A stretch of DNA of 49,748 bases from Aggregatilineales bacterium (lineage in GTDB: Bacteria > Chloroflexota > Anaerolineae > Aggregatilineales > Ch27), in contig JARKNX010000079.1 of the NCBI GenBank assembly GCA_029976025.1, positions 1-49,748 of the forward strand, in the 5' to 3' direction. Shown here piece by piece: positions 36,688 to 44,234 of the stretch; positions within the stretch are counted from its first letter, which is position 1, and the number at the start of each line of letters is the position of its first letter. The translations under genes and the position numbers were made by a program. Below the pieces are notes generated by a model. The model ran no database searches and was not told where the DNA came from. It saw only the letters and a list, made by a program, of their open reading frames with translations.

Positions 36688-37710
36688 CTAAATTTTCGAG
36701 CTGGGGGCGCTGATCTCGGCGCTGACCGCCGCCTCGGCGCGGGAAAAGTCGCGCAGACCCAGCCCCATCCGCAGCAGCAGGATGAAGCCCAGGAGGGTCA
36801 CCGGCGCCCAGATCACGGCGTGCATGACGATGGCGTAGGCGGCGGCTTCGGGCTGGGCGACGCCGAAGGCCATCAGCACCAGCGCCACAATGCCGTGAAA
36901 GGTCCCCACATAGCCGGGCGTGGTCGGCAGGATAGTCGCCAGGTTGCCCAGCCCCATCATCAGCAGCACGATAAAGAAGCTGGCCGTAAACGGGAAGGCC
37001 TGCAGGACAATCCAGTAGGTGCTGGCCTCCACAATCCAGCTCAGGAGCGACGTGGCGGAGACCAGCGCCAGATCGCGCGGGCTGCGCAGCGCTTCCAGGC
37101 CGCTCATCAGATTTTCGGCCAGCAGCAGCAGGCGGGGGCGGATCGGCGCCGGAGCCAGCCGGGCGATGATTGGCGTGTAAGCGCGGCGGGCCAGATCGGG
37201 GTGCAGAGCCAGCGCAAAGAAGATCAACAACGCCGCCACAAACAGGACGGTCAGGATGGCAATGCTGTCCTTGATGAACGGCACGTCCAGCTCCACAAAC
37301 AGCAGAGCGGCGAAGATGAAGGCCAGCATGGTGACGCCGTCGAAGACGCGCTCGACCAGAATAGTGGTCAGCGAAGCCGGGATGGGCGCGCCTTCCCGGC
37401 GGTTGAGCAGATAGGCGCGGATCACCTCCCCGATACGAAAGGGGTAGATGTTGTTGCCCATATAGCCAACGGCCACCAGCGAAAACAGGCGATGGGGGGA
37501 GATATCCTTAATCGGGCGCAGCAGGTAGTACCAGCGCCAGGTGATGATATAGGCGGAGGCCAGCCAGACGAGCGAAGCCAGCAAAATCCAGCCAGGTTCA
37601 ACTTCCCGGATGATCGCCCAGAGCTGCTCCAGATTCAGCCCCCGGAAGCCCAGATACAGGAACAGCCCGCTCACCAGAATGCCCAGGCCGACAATTATCC
37701 ACCGTCGCAT
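36688..37710 (-). CDS. YbhN/AglD-type (lysylphosphatidylglycerol synthase-like) membrane protein
   Basis: 340 aa with seven to eight hydrophobic helices. GNNIYPFRIGEVIRAYLL and ILVERVFDGVTML are the hallmark segments of the LPG_synthase_TM/UPF0104 family; PTTPGYVGTFHG near the end is also conserved. The family includes the membrane half of MprF-type flippases and AglD in archaeal glycosylation; substrates are usually lipid-linked. The start at 37710 (MRRWIIVGLG) is chosen to begin at the first helix; upstream in-frame ATGs at 37764 and 37875 lack ribosome sites, and the latter falls in a terminator. Start confidence is moderate. Confidence 0.88.
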   Translation of the reverse strand: MRRWIIVGLGILVSGLFLYLGFRGLNLEQLWAIIREVEPGWILLASLVWLASAYIITWRWYYLLRPIKDISPHRLFSLVAVGYMGNNIYPFRIGEVIRAYLLNRREGAPIPASLTTILVERVFDGVTMLAFIFAALLFVELDVPFIKDSIAILTVLFVAALLIFFALALHPDLARRAYTPIIARLAPAPIRPRLLLLAENLMSGLEALRSPRDLALVSATSLLSWIVEASTYWIVLQAFPFTASFFIVLLMMGLGNLATILPTTPGYVGTFHGIVALVLMAFGVAQPEAAAYAIVMHAVIWAPVTLLGFILLLRMGLGLRDFSRAEAAVSAEISAPSSKI

Positions 37711-37872
37711 CACACTGTCCGTTTCAGGCCGGTTACGCCACAGCGCCGCCACAACCGCCGGCATTGTAACCGAAGCGGGGGCGGCTAACAATCCCCGGTG
37801 CGGCTCCGCCCGCTTTCCAGAAGCGGGGGCTGCCCCGGACGATGACTCTACACTATCGGGCCGCCCGATCCT

Positions 37873-37908
37873 CAAAAAAAGAGCGACGTTCAGGAGGCTG
37901 AACGTCGC
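37873..37908 (-). terminator. Rho-independent terminator of the SWIM gene
   Basis: Perfect 11-bp stem GCGACGTTCAG / CTGAACGTCGC with a CCTC loop, followed on the minus strand by TCTTTTTTT. It lies 34 bases after the SWIM-protein stop. It is one of the strongest terminators in the window. Confidence 0.93.
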
Positions 37909-37942
37909 CTTACAGCAGATCGGGGTTACTTCGCAGATCGGC

Positions 37943-38188
37943 TCAGGCCTCCTCGGAGGAGATGTTCAACATACCCTCGAGTACGCGCTCCAGGGCCATC
38001 GAATGGCTGCACACGCCCCGGGATTGAAAGAAGTTGCAGGTGCAGCTCCAGGTCCCCCTGTCAAACGTGATGGAGTGCTGGCTGTTTTCCCCCTGGAACG
38101 CGACCTGAAAGGTGATGAACTGCATCCGGTCGCGCTGCTCAGCGTAGCGCTTGGCCTTGTCGATTTTGCCGATCATCCCGTAGTCCAT
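37943..38188 (-). CDS. Small SWIM zinc-finger-like protein
   Basis: 81 aa. CTCNFFQSRGVCSH fits the SWIM metal-binding pattern CXC...CXH exactly, here as a stand-alone domain with a short helical N-terminus (KIDKAKRYAEQRDRMQF). SWIM domains bind Zn and usually mediate DNA or protein contacts; solitary ones are poorly understood. The start at 38188 has AAGGAG 6 bases before it; the longer frame has no such site. It is a single-gene transcript with a consensus promoter, a structured leader and a strong terminator, which points to tight control of a small protein. Confidence 0.85.
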   Translation of the reverse strand: MDYGMIGKIDKAKRYAEQRDRMQFITFQVAFQGENSQHSITFDRGTWSCTCNFFQSRGVCSHSMALERVLEGMLNISSEEA

Positions 38189-38234
38189 GTAAAACTCCTT
38201 CTTCCTATGTTCCGATGAACGATCACAGGCGGAC

Positions 38235-38274
38235 AAAAAACAAAACGGCACGTTGGCCTAGCGCCACCGTGCCG
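38235..38274 (-). terminator. Leader terminator upstream of the SWIM gene
   Basis: Stem CGGCACG / CGTGCCG with an inner TGGC / GCCA (one mismatch between, GCTAG loop), followed on the minus strand by TTTTGTTTTTT. It lies between the promoter at 38.38 kb and the SWIM start at 38188, so transcription must read through it to express the gene. Confidence 0.82.
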
Positions 38275-38282
38275 ATACGGTG
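38265..38282 (-). promoter_or_regulatory. Alternative hairpin competing with the leader terminator
   Basis: CACCGT / ACGGTG (6 bp, 6-base loop). Its 3' arm uses the same bases as the 5' arm of the leader terminator, so only one can form: an attenuation-type arrangement. A further hairpin (TCTCAT / ATGAGA with inner GCGG / CCGC, 38309-38338) lies upstream. No known riboswitch class is recognised. Confidence 0.5.
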
Positions 38283-38355
38283 CTATGCGGCTGTTTCAAC
38301 ACTGAGTATCTCATGGCGGGTAACCGCTCCTGATGAGAGACGAGCGCTTAAACCC

Positions 38356-38384
38356 AGTATAGAGAAACCCCCTCAGGCTGTCAA
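38356..38384 (-). promoter_or_regulatory. Consensus promoter of the SWIM gene/leader RNA
   Basis: The minus strand has a perfect TTGACA (38379-38384), 17 bases, then TATACT (5/6, 38356-38361). The predicted start near 38349 gives a leader of about 160 bases before the SWIM ATG, or a terminated RNA of about 115 bases. Confidence 0.82.
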
Positions 38385-38433
38385 CACACGGTTGCCCTAC
38401 GGAGGCGCAAGGCGACAGCGCGTAAAAAAAGCA

Positions 38434-38505
38434 TGGAGATGGCGGGATTCGAACCCGCGACATCCTGCTTGCAAAGCAGGCGCTCTCCCGCTGAGCTACA
38501 TCCCC
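38434..38505 (-). tRNA. tRNA-Ala (anticodon TGC)
   Basis: 72 bases, no encoded CCA. Acceptor GGGGATG pairs with CATCTCC (one G-T), discriminator A. The D-arm has AGCTCAGCGGGAGAGC, the anticodon loop TTTGCAA (TGC), and the T-arm GGTTCGAATCC. Seven Ts follow 3 bases after the 3' end (38424-38430), probably the end of the tRNA transcript. Confidence 0.97.
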
Positions 38506-38524
38506 ATAAAAATAAAATGGCAAG

Positions 38525-38598
38525 TGGGGCGGACAAGACTCGAACTTGTGACCTCTCGCTTATCAGGCGAGTGCTCTAACCAACTGAGCTACCGCCCC
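38525..38598 (-). tRNA. tRNA-Ile (anticodon GAT)
   Basis: 74 bases. Acceptor GGGGCGG pairs with CCGCCCC, discriminator A, CCA not encoded. The anticodon loop CTGATAA gives GAT; the T-arm has GTTCGAGTC. It precedes tRNA-Ala by 19 bases on the same strand, the same order as in many rRNA spacers, but no rRNA gene flanks it. Confidence 0.97.
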
Positions 38599-38617
38599 GT
38601 CCCCGTTGCCGGATGGA

Positions 38618-38646
38618 ATCTTAACCGACAGGCTTGCCGGTGTCAA
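38618..38646 (-). promoter_or_regulatory. Promoter of the tRNA-Ile/tRNA-Ala unit
   Basis: The minus strand has a perfect TTGACA (38641-38646), 17 bases, then TAAGAT (4/6), 19 bases before the tRNA-Ile 5' end. Apart from this and the fucI -10 at 38.89 kb, the stretch 38599-38937 shows nothing. Confidence 0.8.
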
Positions 38647-38886
38647 GGGAGTAAATCGCTACGCGGCGTCCCCTGGCGACGCCGGTGCCGGCCCGACCGG
38701 CCCATAATGGGGCATATCCTCATGAAGCGTCAATATTCATGATGCCGGCACAAACGCCGGAAATCAATACGACTTTTATCCCGGCTATCCTCACCTGTTA
38801 TTTCATTACCCATACCCCTCACCCTCCTCACGGGCTGCAACTGGCTGAATATTTTTCAACAGTATTCCCCTGAGAAATCGTTTTCG

Positions 38887-38895
38887 TGATACACT
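38887..38895 (+). promoter_or_regulatory. Extended -10 of the fucI-type gene
   Basis: TGATACACT (TGN plus TACACT, 4/6) lies 42 bases before the ATG at 38938. Confidence 0.5.
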
Positions 38896-38937
38896 GTTGG
38901 TATTCTGCGTGTGAGGAGAACTCCGAAGGAGGGGTAC

Positions 38938-40581
38938 ATGACGACCTACACGATGCCGGTCCTCACCGAACCGGCGCGCGTAGCACAAAACGAAGCCATC
39001 CTGGTGGCCAGCGGCGACCTGCGCCTGTCGGCCAATCAGGAGTGCTGGGCCGCCCAGCACGATATGGAGGAGCGGATCATCGCCGCTTTTGCCGCGGAGG
39101 GTATCACCGTCCGGCGCGGACATGCTTACGACCCGGTCGAGGAGCACGGATTTATCTCCAGCCAGCGCATGGGCATGGATGTGTTCCAGAATATCCATCC
39201 GGAGGCGCGGCTGATCGTGGCCGAGGCGGTCTGGCAGTACAGCCACCATGTCCTGGCCGGGCTGCGCGCTCACCGCGGGCCGATCCTGACCGTCGCCAAC
39301 TGGTCCGGCCAGTGGCCGGGGCTGGTCGGCCTGCTCAACCTCAACGGCTCCCTGACCAAGATGGGGGTGCGCTACAGCAGCATCTGGAGCGTAGACTTCA
39401 CCGACGATTTCTTCCGGCGTGGGATTCGCCAGTGGATTGCCGAAGGGACGATCACGCATGACGCCAGCCATGTGCGCGATCTGGTCACGGCCTCCCTGCC
39501 CGCGGATGAGGCCGCGCTGGGTCGGGCGCTGGCGGCGCAGCTCCGCCAGGAGAAAGCCATCATGGGCGTCTTCGACGAAGGCTGTATGGGCATGTATAAC
39601 GCCATCTTCGACGATGAGCTGCTCAACCCCGCCGGCATCTACAAGGAGCGCCTCAGCCAGTCGGCGCTGGTGGCGGCCATGCGCCTGGTTAGCGATGCTG
39701 AGGCGCGGCAGGTGTACGACTGGCTGCGCGATCGGGGGATGACGTTCGTCACCGGCCCCAATGAAGAAACCGATCTCACGGAACGGCAAATTCTGGAGCA
39801 GTGCAAGATGTATATCGCCGCCGTGCGCATCGCCGACGATTTCGGCTGCGACCTGATCGGCATCCAGTACCAGCAGGGCCTCAAGGATATGGCGCCGGCC
39901 TCTGACCTGGTTGAAGGGCTGCTCAACAATGTCGAGCGCCCGCCGGTCTTCCGCACCGGGAGCACAGAAGAGCTTTACGCGGGCCGGGCGCTGCCGCACT
40001 TCAACGAAGTCGATGAAGGGGCGGCTGTAGACGCGCTGGTGACCAACCGGGTCTGGACGGCTATGGGCTTCGACCCGGCCACGACGCTGCACGACATCCG
40101 CTGGGGCGAGCACTTCAAGGGGAACGGCGTGGATGACTTCGTGTGGGTCTTCCTGATCTCCGGCGCCGCCCCGCCCTCGCACTTTATCGGCGGCTATGCC
40201 GGCGCCAGCAGCGAGCGCCAGCCAGCGATGTACTTCCGGCTGGGCGGCGGCACGCTCAAAGGCATCAGCAAGCCGGGCGAGATTGTGTGGAGCCGGGTGT
40301 ACGCCATGGACGGCGTCCTGCACTGCGACATCGGGCGGGCGACCGCGGTCGAGCTGCCCCGGGAGGAGACGGAGCGCCGCTGGCAGATGACCTCCCCGCA
40401 GTGGCCGATCATGCACGCCGTCCTGCACGGCGTCAGCCGCGATCAGTTGATGGCCCGCCACAAGGCTAACCATATCAACGTCGTTTACGCTCCCTCGGCA
40501 GAAGCCGCTGACAGGGCGCTGGCAGCCAAAGCGGCCATGCTGGATGCTATGGGCATCAAGGTGCATCTCTGCGGTATTTAG
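38938..40581 (+). CDS. L-fucose isomerase-family protein
   Basis: 547 aa, close to FucI in length. The N-terminal domain has EECWAAQHDMEERI-like order and ILTVANWSGQWPGLVGLLNL. The catalytic part has GVFDEGCMGMYNA, IGIQYQQGLKD, NEVDEGAAVDALV (the acidic metal-ligand region) and a C-terminal HKANHINVVY with the His expected in the metal site. Such Mn-dependent enzymes interconvert L-fucose/D-arabinose and their ketoses. GGAGG lies 5 bases before ATG 38938. It is a single-gene unit, unlike the shorter paralogue at 8.2 kb that sits in a sugar operon. The substrate is uncertain. Confidence 0.87.
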   Translation: MTTYTMPVLTEPARVAQNEAILVASGDLRLSANQECWAAQHDMEERIIAAFAAEGITVRRGHAYDPVEEHGFISSQRMGMDVFQNIHPEARLIVAEAVWQYSHHVLAGLRAHRGPILTVANWSGQWPGLVGLLNLNGSLTKMGVRYSSIWSVDFTDDFFRRGIRQWIAEGTITHDASHVRDLVTASLPADEAALGRALAAQLRQEKAIMGVFDEGCMGMYNAIFDDELLNPAGIYKERLSQSALVAAMRLVSDAEARQVYDWLRDRGMTFVTGPNEETDLTERQILEQCKMYIAAVRIADDFGCDLIGIQYQQGLKDMAPASDLVEGLLNNVERPPVFRTGSTEELYAGRALPHFNEVDEGAAVDALVTNRVWTAMGFDPATTLHDIRWGEHFKGNGVDDFVWVFLISGAAPPSHFIGGYAGASSERQPAMYFRLGGGTLKGISKPGEIVWSRVYAMDGVLHCDIGRATAVELPREETERRWQMTSPQWPIMHAVLHGVSRDQLMARHKANHINVVYAPSAEAADRALAAKAAMLDAMGIKVHLCGI

Positions 40582-40590
40582 GCGCTGAAC

Positions 40591-40621
40591 GGGGCGGCGT
40601 CTGCACAGCGCACGCCGCCCC
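40591..40621 (+). terminator. Hairpin after the fucI-type gene
   Basis: A perfect 10-bp stem (GGGGCGGCGT / ACGCCGCCCC, 11-base loop) lies 9 bases after the stop. No T-run follows, so termination efficiency is uncertain. The remaining gap to 40803 is featureless. Confidence 0.55.
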
Positions 40622-40803
40622 CATGTAAGCCTCCGTCGCATCCAGAGTAACCGCCACCTGTGGTTCAGTCGCGCTCCCGAACGCGCGAGGAATGCCCGGC
40701 TCTCGTCGGCCGGTGACCTGCCCTCTGCCGTGCCTCGTGAACCCTGACGCCCCGTGCATTTGCTGCGGGCAAGCCAGCGTTTCATTGCCGCGCCTACCGG
40801 CGG

Positions 40804-40812
40804 TGCTATAAT
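40804..40812 (+). promoter_or_regulatory. Extended -10 promoter, consensus
   Basis: TGCTATAAT is a perfect TGN-TATAAT, 35 bases before the GTG at 40848. It is the clearest example of the extended -10 type seen across the window. Confidence 0.75.
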
Positions 40813-40847
40813 CCCGCAGGTCTGCCAACCGACCGGAGAGAGCCGCC

Positions 40848-42590
40848 GTGGACGAATATCAGGGCCAACTGACCATCATCTTGATCCTTGCCATGGGGGT
40901 TTACCTGACCGCCGTGCTTCTGGTCGGACGGCGGCTGCCGGATGTTATCCGCCGCCTGCTGGTCGGCCTGACCATCTTTGAGATCGCCCTGATTCTGATC
41001 TACCAGGCCATACAGGCCCCGGTCGGCTTCTGGAGCTGGCTGTTCGATCCCCGTTCAGAACTCGCCATCGTCTCCAGCTTCTCTGCCGGGCAGCATCTCG
41101 TGATCGCCCTGCTGGCGCTGCTGCTGGCGCTGCGCCTGCCGGGGGCCGGGGCCGGCCGCCGCCTCTACTGGCTTGTGCTGGCGCTGCCGTTTATCTTCCT
41201 GTGGACGGATGAATACTGGGGCATGCACGATGTCTCGGTCGCCCTCTTCGACATGACGCCGTTCATGGGGGCCGCCGTCGCTCTCCTGCTCGTGATCGGG
41301 CTGTTCCTGTTCAAGCCCGATCGTCCGCTGTTCCTGCTGATGCTGTTCGGATTGTTCCTGATCGGCCTGGGCGGGGTGGTCATTGACTCGCTGGCCAACG
41401 CCAATACTTTCCATTTCGGCGATATCACCATCGACTGGCTGGCCCATACGCCGTCCATCCTGGGCATCCCCACCAAGCATTTTGAGACTCTGGAAGAATT
41501 CTGTGAAATGGCGGGGGGGACCCTGATCCTGGTCGCGGCGCTGGCTTTCGCCCGGGCGTACCTGAGCGCCCCTGGCTGGCGGCTGGCGCGGCGCGTCTCC
41601 ATAGCCGCCGCCGTCGCGTGGGCCGTCTTCGCCGTAGCGATGGTGTGGATCATCCCCCCGGCAGAGGAGGCGCTGGTCGCGCAGGCTGTGCGCATCATCT
41701 ACCCGCCGGATGGCCCGCAGATCACCGGCTACCGGGCGTCCGCCGCTGTTGCCGCGCCGGGCGATACCCTCGGCCTGGCGGTCTACACCCGGGTGACGCA
41801 GCCCATCTCCGACGACTACCACCTCTCGGTCACCCTGCTCACCCGGCCTGAAGGCGAATCCGTCACCCACGCCGATCTGCAACTGGGCGAATGGCTGTAT
41901 CCGAGCAGCGCCTGGATCCCCGGCCTGGCCGTGCGTAACTGGCTGGAACTCCCTCTGCCGGAGGACCTGCCGACCCCGGCGAGCTACTGGGTCGTCGCCC
42001 GCCTGTGGAAGCCGCGCCCCGGCAGCGATATCGCCCACCTGAGCGCGGATGATCTGGTCAGCCTGGATGTAGTGGAAGCCGACCGCCCCCTGATCACGCC
42101 GGATTCGGCTGTCCTGTTCAGCCTGCCGGTGGTGTCGCCAGCTTCCTCCGCCGCCGCGCCGCCGGAGGGGCCGTCCTACGCCTTCGACGGCGGGATCGCG
42201 CTGGCGGGCGCCGCCCTGCCGGAGGCGGCGACGCTGGGTGAGCCGCTGGCGCTGGAATTCTGGTGGCGGACGGCTGACGCCCCGAACGTTGACGCCGACT
42301 GGGTGCAGTTCATCCACCTGTTCCACAGCAACGGGGAGGATTACTACGTGGCCGACCGCGAGCCGTTCGAGGGGCACTTCCCGACCGCGGACTGGCCGGG
42401 CGGGCTGACCTTCCACGACACCTTCACGCTGACGCTGTCCGGCGACCTGCCGCCGGGAGAATATACAGTCCGCACCGGCTTTTACGAGCCGATCGACAAG
42501 GATCGCATCCCGGTGGTGGACGAGTCCGGCGTCCCCGTGCAGGACTACTCGATCCCGCTGGGGACGATTACGATGAGGGGCGGGGAGTAG
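40848..42590 (+). CDS. Polytopic membrane protein with extracellular C-terminal domain
   Basis: 580 aa. Residues 1-285 hold about seven to eight hydrophobic helices; residues about 300-575 are soluble and rich in short beta strands (GDTLGLAVYTRV, GEPLALEFWWRTAD, PPGEYTVRTGFYEP), like immunoglobulin-type domains found in surface glycosyltransferase-associated proteins of this kind of genome (impression). A GTG start follows GGAGAGA by about 6 bases. No catalytic motif recognised. It is flanked by a single-gene isomerase unit and convergent genes, so context is uninformative. Confidence 0.78.
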   Translation: MDEYQGQLTIILILAMGVYLTAVLLVGRRLPDVIRRLLVGLTIFEIALILIYQAIQAPVGFWSWLFDPRSELAIVSSFSAGQHLVIALLALLLALRLPGAGAGRRLYWLVLALPFIFLWTDEYWGMHDVSVALFDMTPFMGAAVALLLVIGLFLFKPDRPLFLLMLFGLFLIGLGGVVIDSLANANTFHFGDITIDWLAHTPSILGIPTKHFETLEEFCEMAGGTLILVAALAFARAYLSAPGWRLARRVSIAAAVAWAVFAVAMVWIIPPAEEALVAQAVRIIYPPDGPQITGYRASAAVAAPGDTLGLAVYTRVTQPISDDYHLSVTLLTRPEGESVTHADLQLGEWLYPSSAWIPGLAVRNWLELPLPEDLPTPASYWVVARLWKPRPGSDIAHLSADDLVSLDVVEADRPLITPDSAVLFSLPVVSPASSAAAPPEGPSYAFDGGIALAGAALPEAATLGEPLALEFWWRTADAPNVDADWVQFIHLFHSNGEDYYVADREPFEGHFPTADWPGGLTFHDTFTLTLSGDLPPGEYTVRTGFYEPIDKDRIPVVDESGVPVQDYSIPLGTITMRGGE

Positions 42591-42795
42591 GAAAAAGACA
42601 ATCGGCAGTAGAGGGGTCAGGGATGAGGCCAGGCGTCCAGGGCGGGCTGGATCGCCCGTTGAACATCCGTACGGACTCATTTATGCCGAGCCGCGCCTCC
42701 GCGATGGTCTTGCTTCCTTCCCTCATCTTGGGGGAAGGACCGAGGATGGGGGCTTGCCTGTCTTTTCCCTGCTGCCTACTCCCTGCTCCCTGCCT
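42591..42795. other. Intergenic low-complexity stretch between convergent genes
   Basis: Holds a perfect TCCTTCC / GGAAGGA stem (42715-42739) and a pyrimidine-rich run with repeated CTCCCTGC-like units (about 42768-42800). No T-run, so terminator function is uncertain. Confidence 0.35.
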
Positions 42796-43260
42796 TTACC
42801 GAAAGCTCTCCTCCACGAATTGATCGTAAGTCGCCAGCGCCTCCAGCTCCTCCAGACACATTTGCCACAGGTCGCCGCCGCGGATCACGCGCGTCAGGGC
42901 CGGGTCAGGACGCGGCAGGTCAGCCAGAGCCTCCGCGATGAGGCGGAAATGTCCCAGATGCCGGTCGAGCAGGGCCAGGAAGGTCTCAAGCGCCCGGAGC
43001 ACGGCGTCAGGCTCGGTCACCATCCGGCGGTCGCCGTTCTCGTCCAGGCGGTAAAAGTGGGCGTGCCGCCAGTTGTGGTGGTCGGCGTCTATCTCTTCCA
43101 GCGTGGCCCGGATGCGTCGGATAGCCGCTCGCAAGGCGGGCTGCGCGCTGCCCTGCGCCTTGAGAATCTGCTCCAGCAGATTCATGTGTCCCATCAGCAG
43201 GCTGAGCCGCTTGCGGTATTCGTTGTTGATCTCCCACAGCACATCCGGTGAAACGGCCAT
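42796..43260 (-). CDS. Helical protein of unknown function
   Basis: 154 aa, cytoplasmic, almost entirely helical with many Leu/Arg heptad-like positions (YRKRLSLLMGHMNLLEQILKA, LRAAIRRIRATLEEIDADHH). No family recognised. A His-rich HHNWRHAHFY stretch at about 60-70 is notable. GAGGAG lies 7 bases before ATG 43260. It is the last gene of a minus-strand set with alaX and the metallo-beta-lactamase-fold gene (68-base gap), so it is probably co-transcribed. Confidence 0.7.
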   Translation of the reverse strand: MAVSPDVLWEINNEYRKRLSLLMGHMNLLEQILKAQGSAQPALRAAIRRIRATLEEIDADHHNWRHAHFYRLDENGDRRMVTEPDAVLRALETFLALLDRHLGHFRLIAEALADLPRPDPALTRVIRGGDLWQMCLEELEALATYDQFVEESFR

Positions 43261-43328
43261 GCGGCAGCTCCTCAGCATCCGCACGCTCGCGAACAGGGCG
43301 TCCGCCCTCCGGCGCCACTGACTGCGGC

Positions 43329-44204
43329 TCAGTCGAGTTCCGGCAGGTCGTCCTGCTCCTCACTCCGGGTAGAGAATTCATCGTAGATCGATTCCAGGCC
43401 GGTCTTGATGCGGCGGGCGACTTCGTCGATCTCCTCTGACGGGATATCCAGATGCTCCAGCACCGGCGGGATCAGGGTGAGGATATCGGTCCGGGGCCGG
43501 CCGGCATGGTGCAGGCGGTACACGCGCCGGCGCACATAGCGCAGAAAATCCGACAGCGGCGCGGTGGACTGCTTATCAGTCAGCGGACCGCGGCCGGGGA
43601 CGATCACATCCGCCGAGAAGCGGGGCCGGCGCAGCAGGGTCAGGCTGGTCAGCCAGGCTTTGCTGCGGGCATGGGCCATATAAGGTGGCTGGCCAACAAC
43701 GACGCTGTCGCCGGTGAACACGACGCGCTCGCGCGGCAGGTGCAGCCAGATATTGCCGGGCGTGGGGCCGGGCATCGACATCAGTGTAAACGGGATATCA
43801 TGAACATAGGCCGTCAGCCGCTCGCTGAAGGTGACGTGCGGGTAATGCAGCCGGACGCTGGAGAAGGTCGAGCGCTCATCGCTGGTGCGGGAGAGCTGAT
43901 CGGCGGCCTGATCCACAAAGCTGTTGGGCAGCGCCTTCATCAGCGCAAATGTGGCATCATGGGCCACGATATGGGCTTCCTCAAACCAGTGCAGGCCCAG
44001 CAGGCGGTCGCGATGGGCGTCGGTCAGGACAATCAGGCGGATTGGCTGCCTGAATCGCTCCAGCAGCATCGAACGCCACAGGCGGGCTTCGCGAGGGAAA
44101 GGCGGCACATCCACGCACACAATCCCGCCGCCGGTGGCAATGGCGCCCACCGTGACGCGGCGGAACTCCGTCGAAGCCACAACCCCTTCGGCAATCTCCT
44201 GCAT
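43329..44204 (-). CDS. Degenerate metallo-beta-lactamase-fold protein
   Basis: 291 aa. The fold is recognisable (IVLTDAHRDRLLGL, SMPGPTPGNIWLHL, RVVFTGDSVVVG, VIVPGRGPL), but the metal-binding set is broken. The HXHXDH motif reads DAHRDR, the PGHTPG His is Pro, and the final PGHG His is Arg; only the middle His, one Asp of the motif and the bridging GD Asp remain. It is unlikely to bind two zinc ions or act as a normal hydrolase. A binding or regulatory role is possible. It lies 30 bases after alaX on the same strand. Confidence 0.82.
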   Translation of the reverse strand: MQEIAEGVVASTEFRRVTVGAIATGGGIVCVDVPPFPREARLWRSMLLERFRQPIRLIVLTDAHRDRLLGLHWFEEAHIVAHDATFALMKALPNSFVDQAADQLSRTSDERSTFSSVRLHYPHVTFSERLTAYVHDIPFTLMSMPGPTPGNIWLHLPRERVVFTGDSVVVGQPPYMAHARSKAWLTSLTLLRRPRFSADVIVPGRGPLTDKQSTAPLSDFLRYVRRRVYRLHHAGRPRTDILTLIPPVLEHLDIPSEEIDEVARRIKTGLESIYDEFSTRSEEQDDLPELD

Positions 44205-44234
44205 CGCGCCCTCTCCTCGTCTGATGGAATGCTA

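Noticed and set aside
38309..38338. SAM-type riboswitch in the SWIM leader
   Set aside because: The first hairpin begins a little like a SAM-I P1/P2 region, but the conserved core bases are not present.
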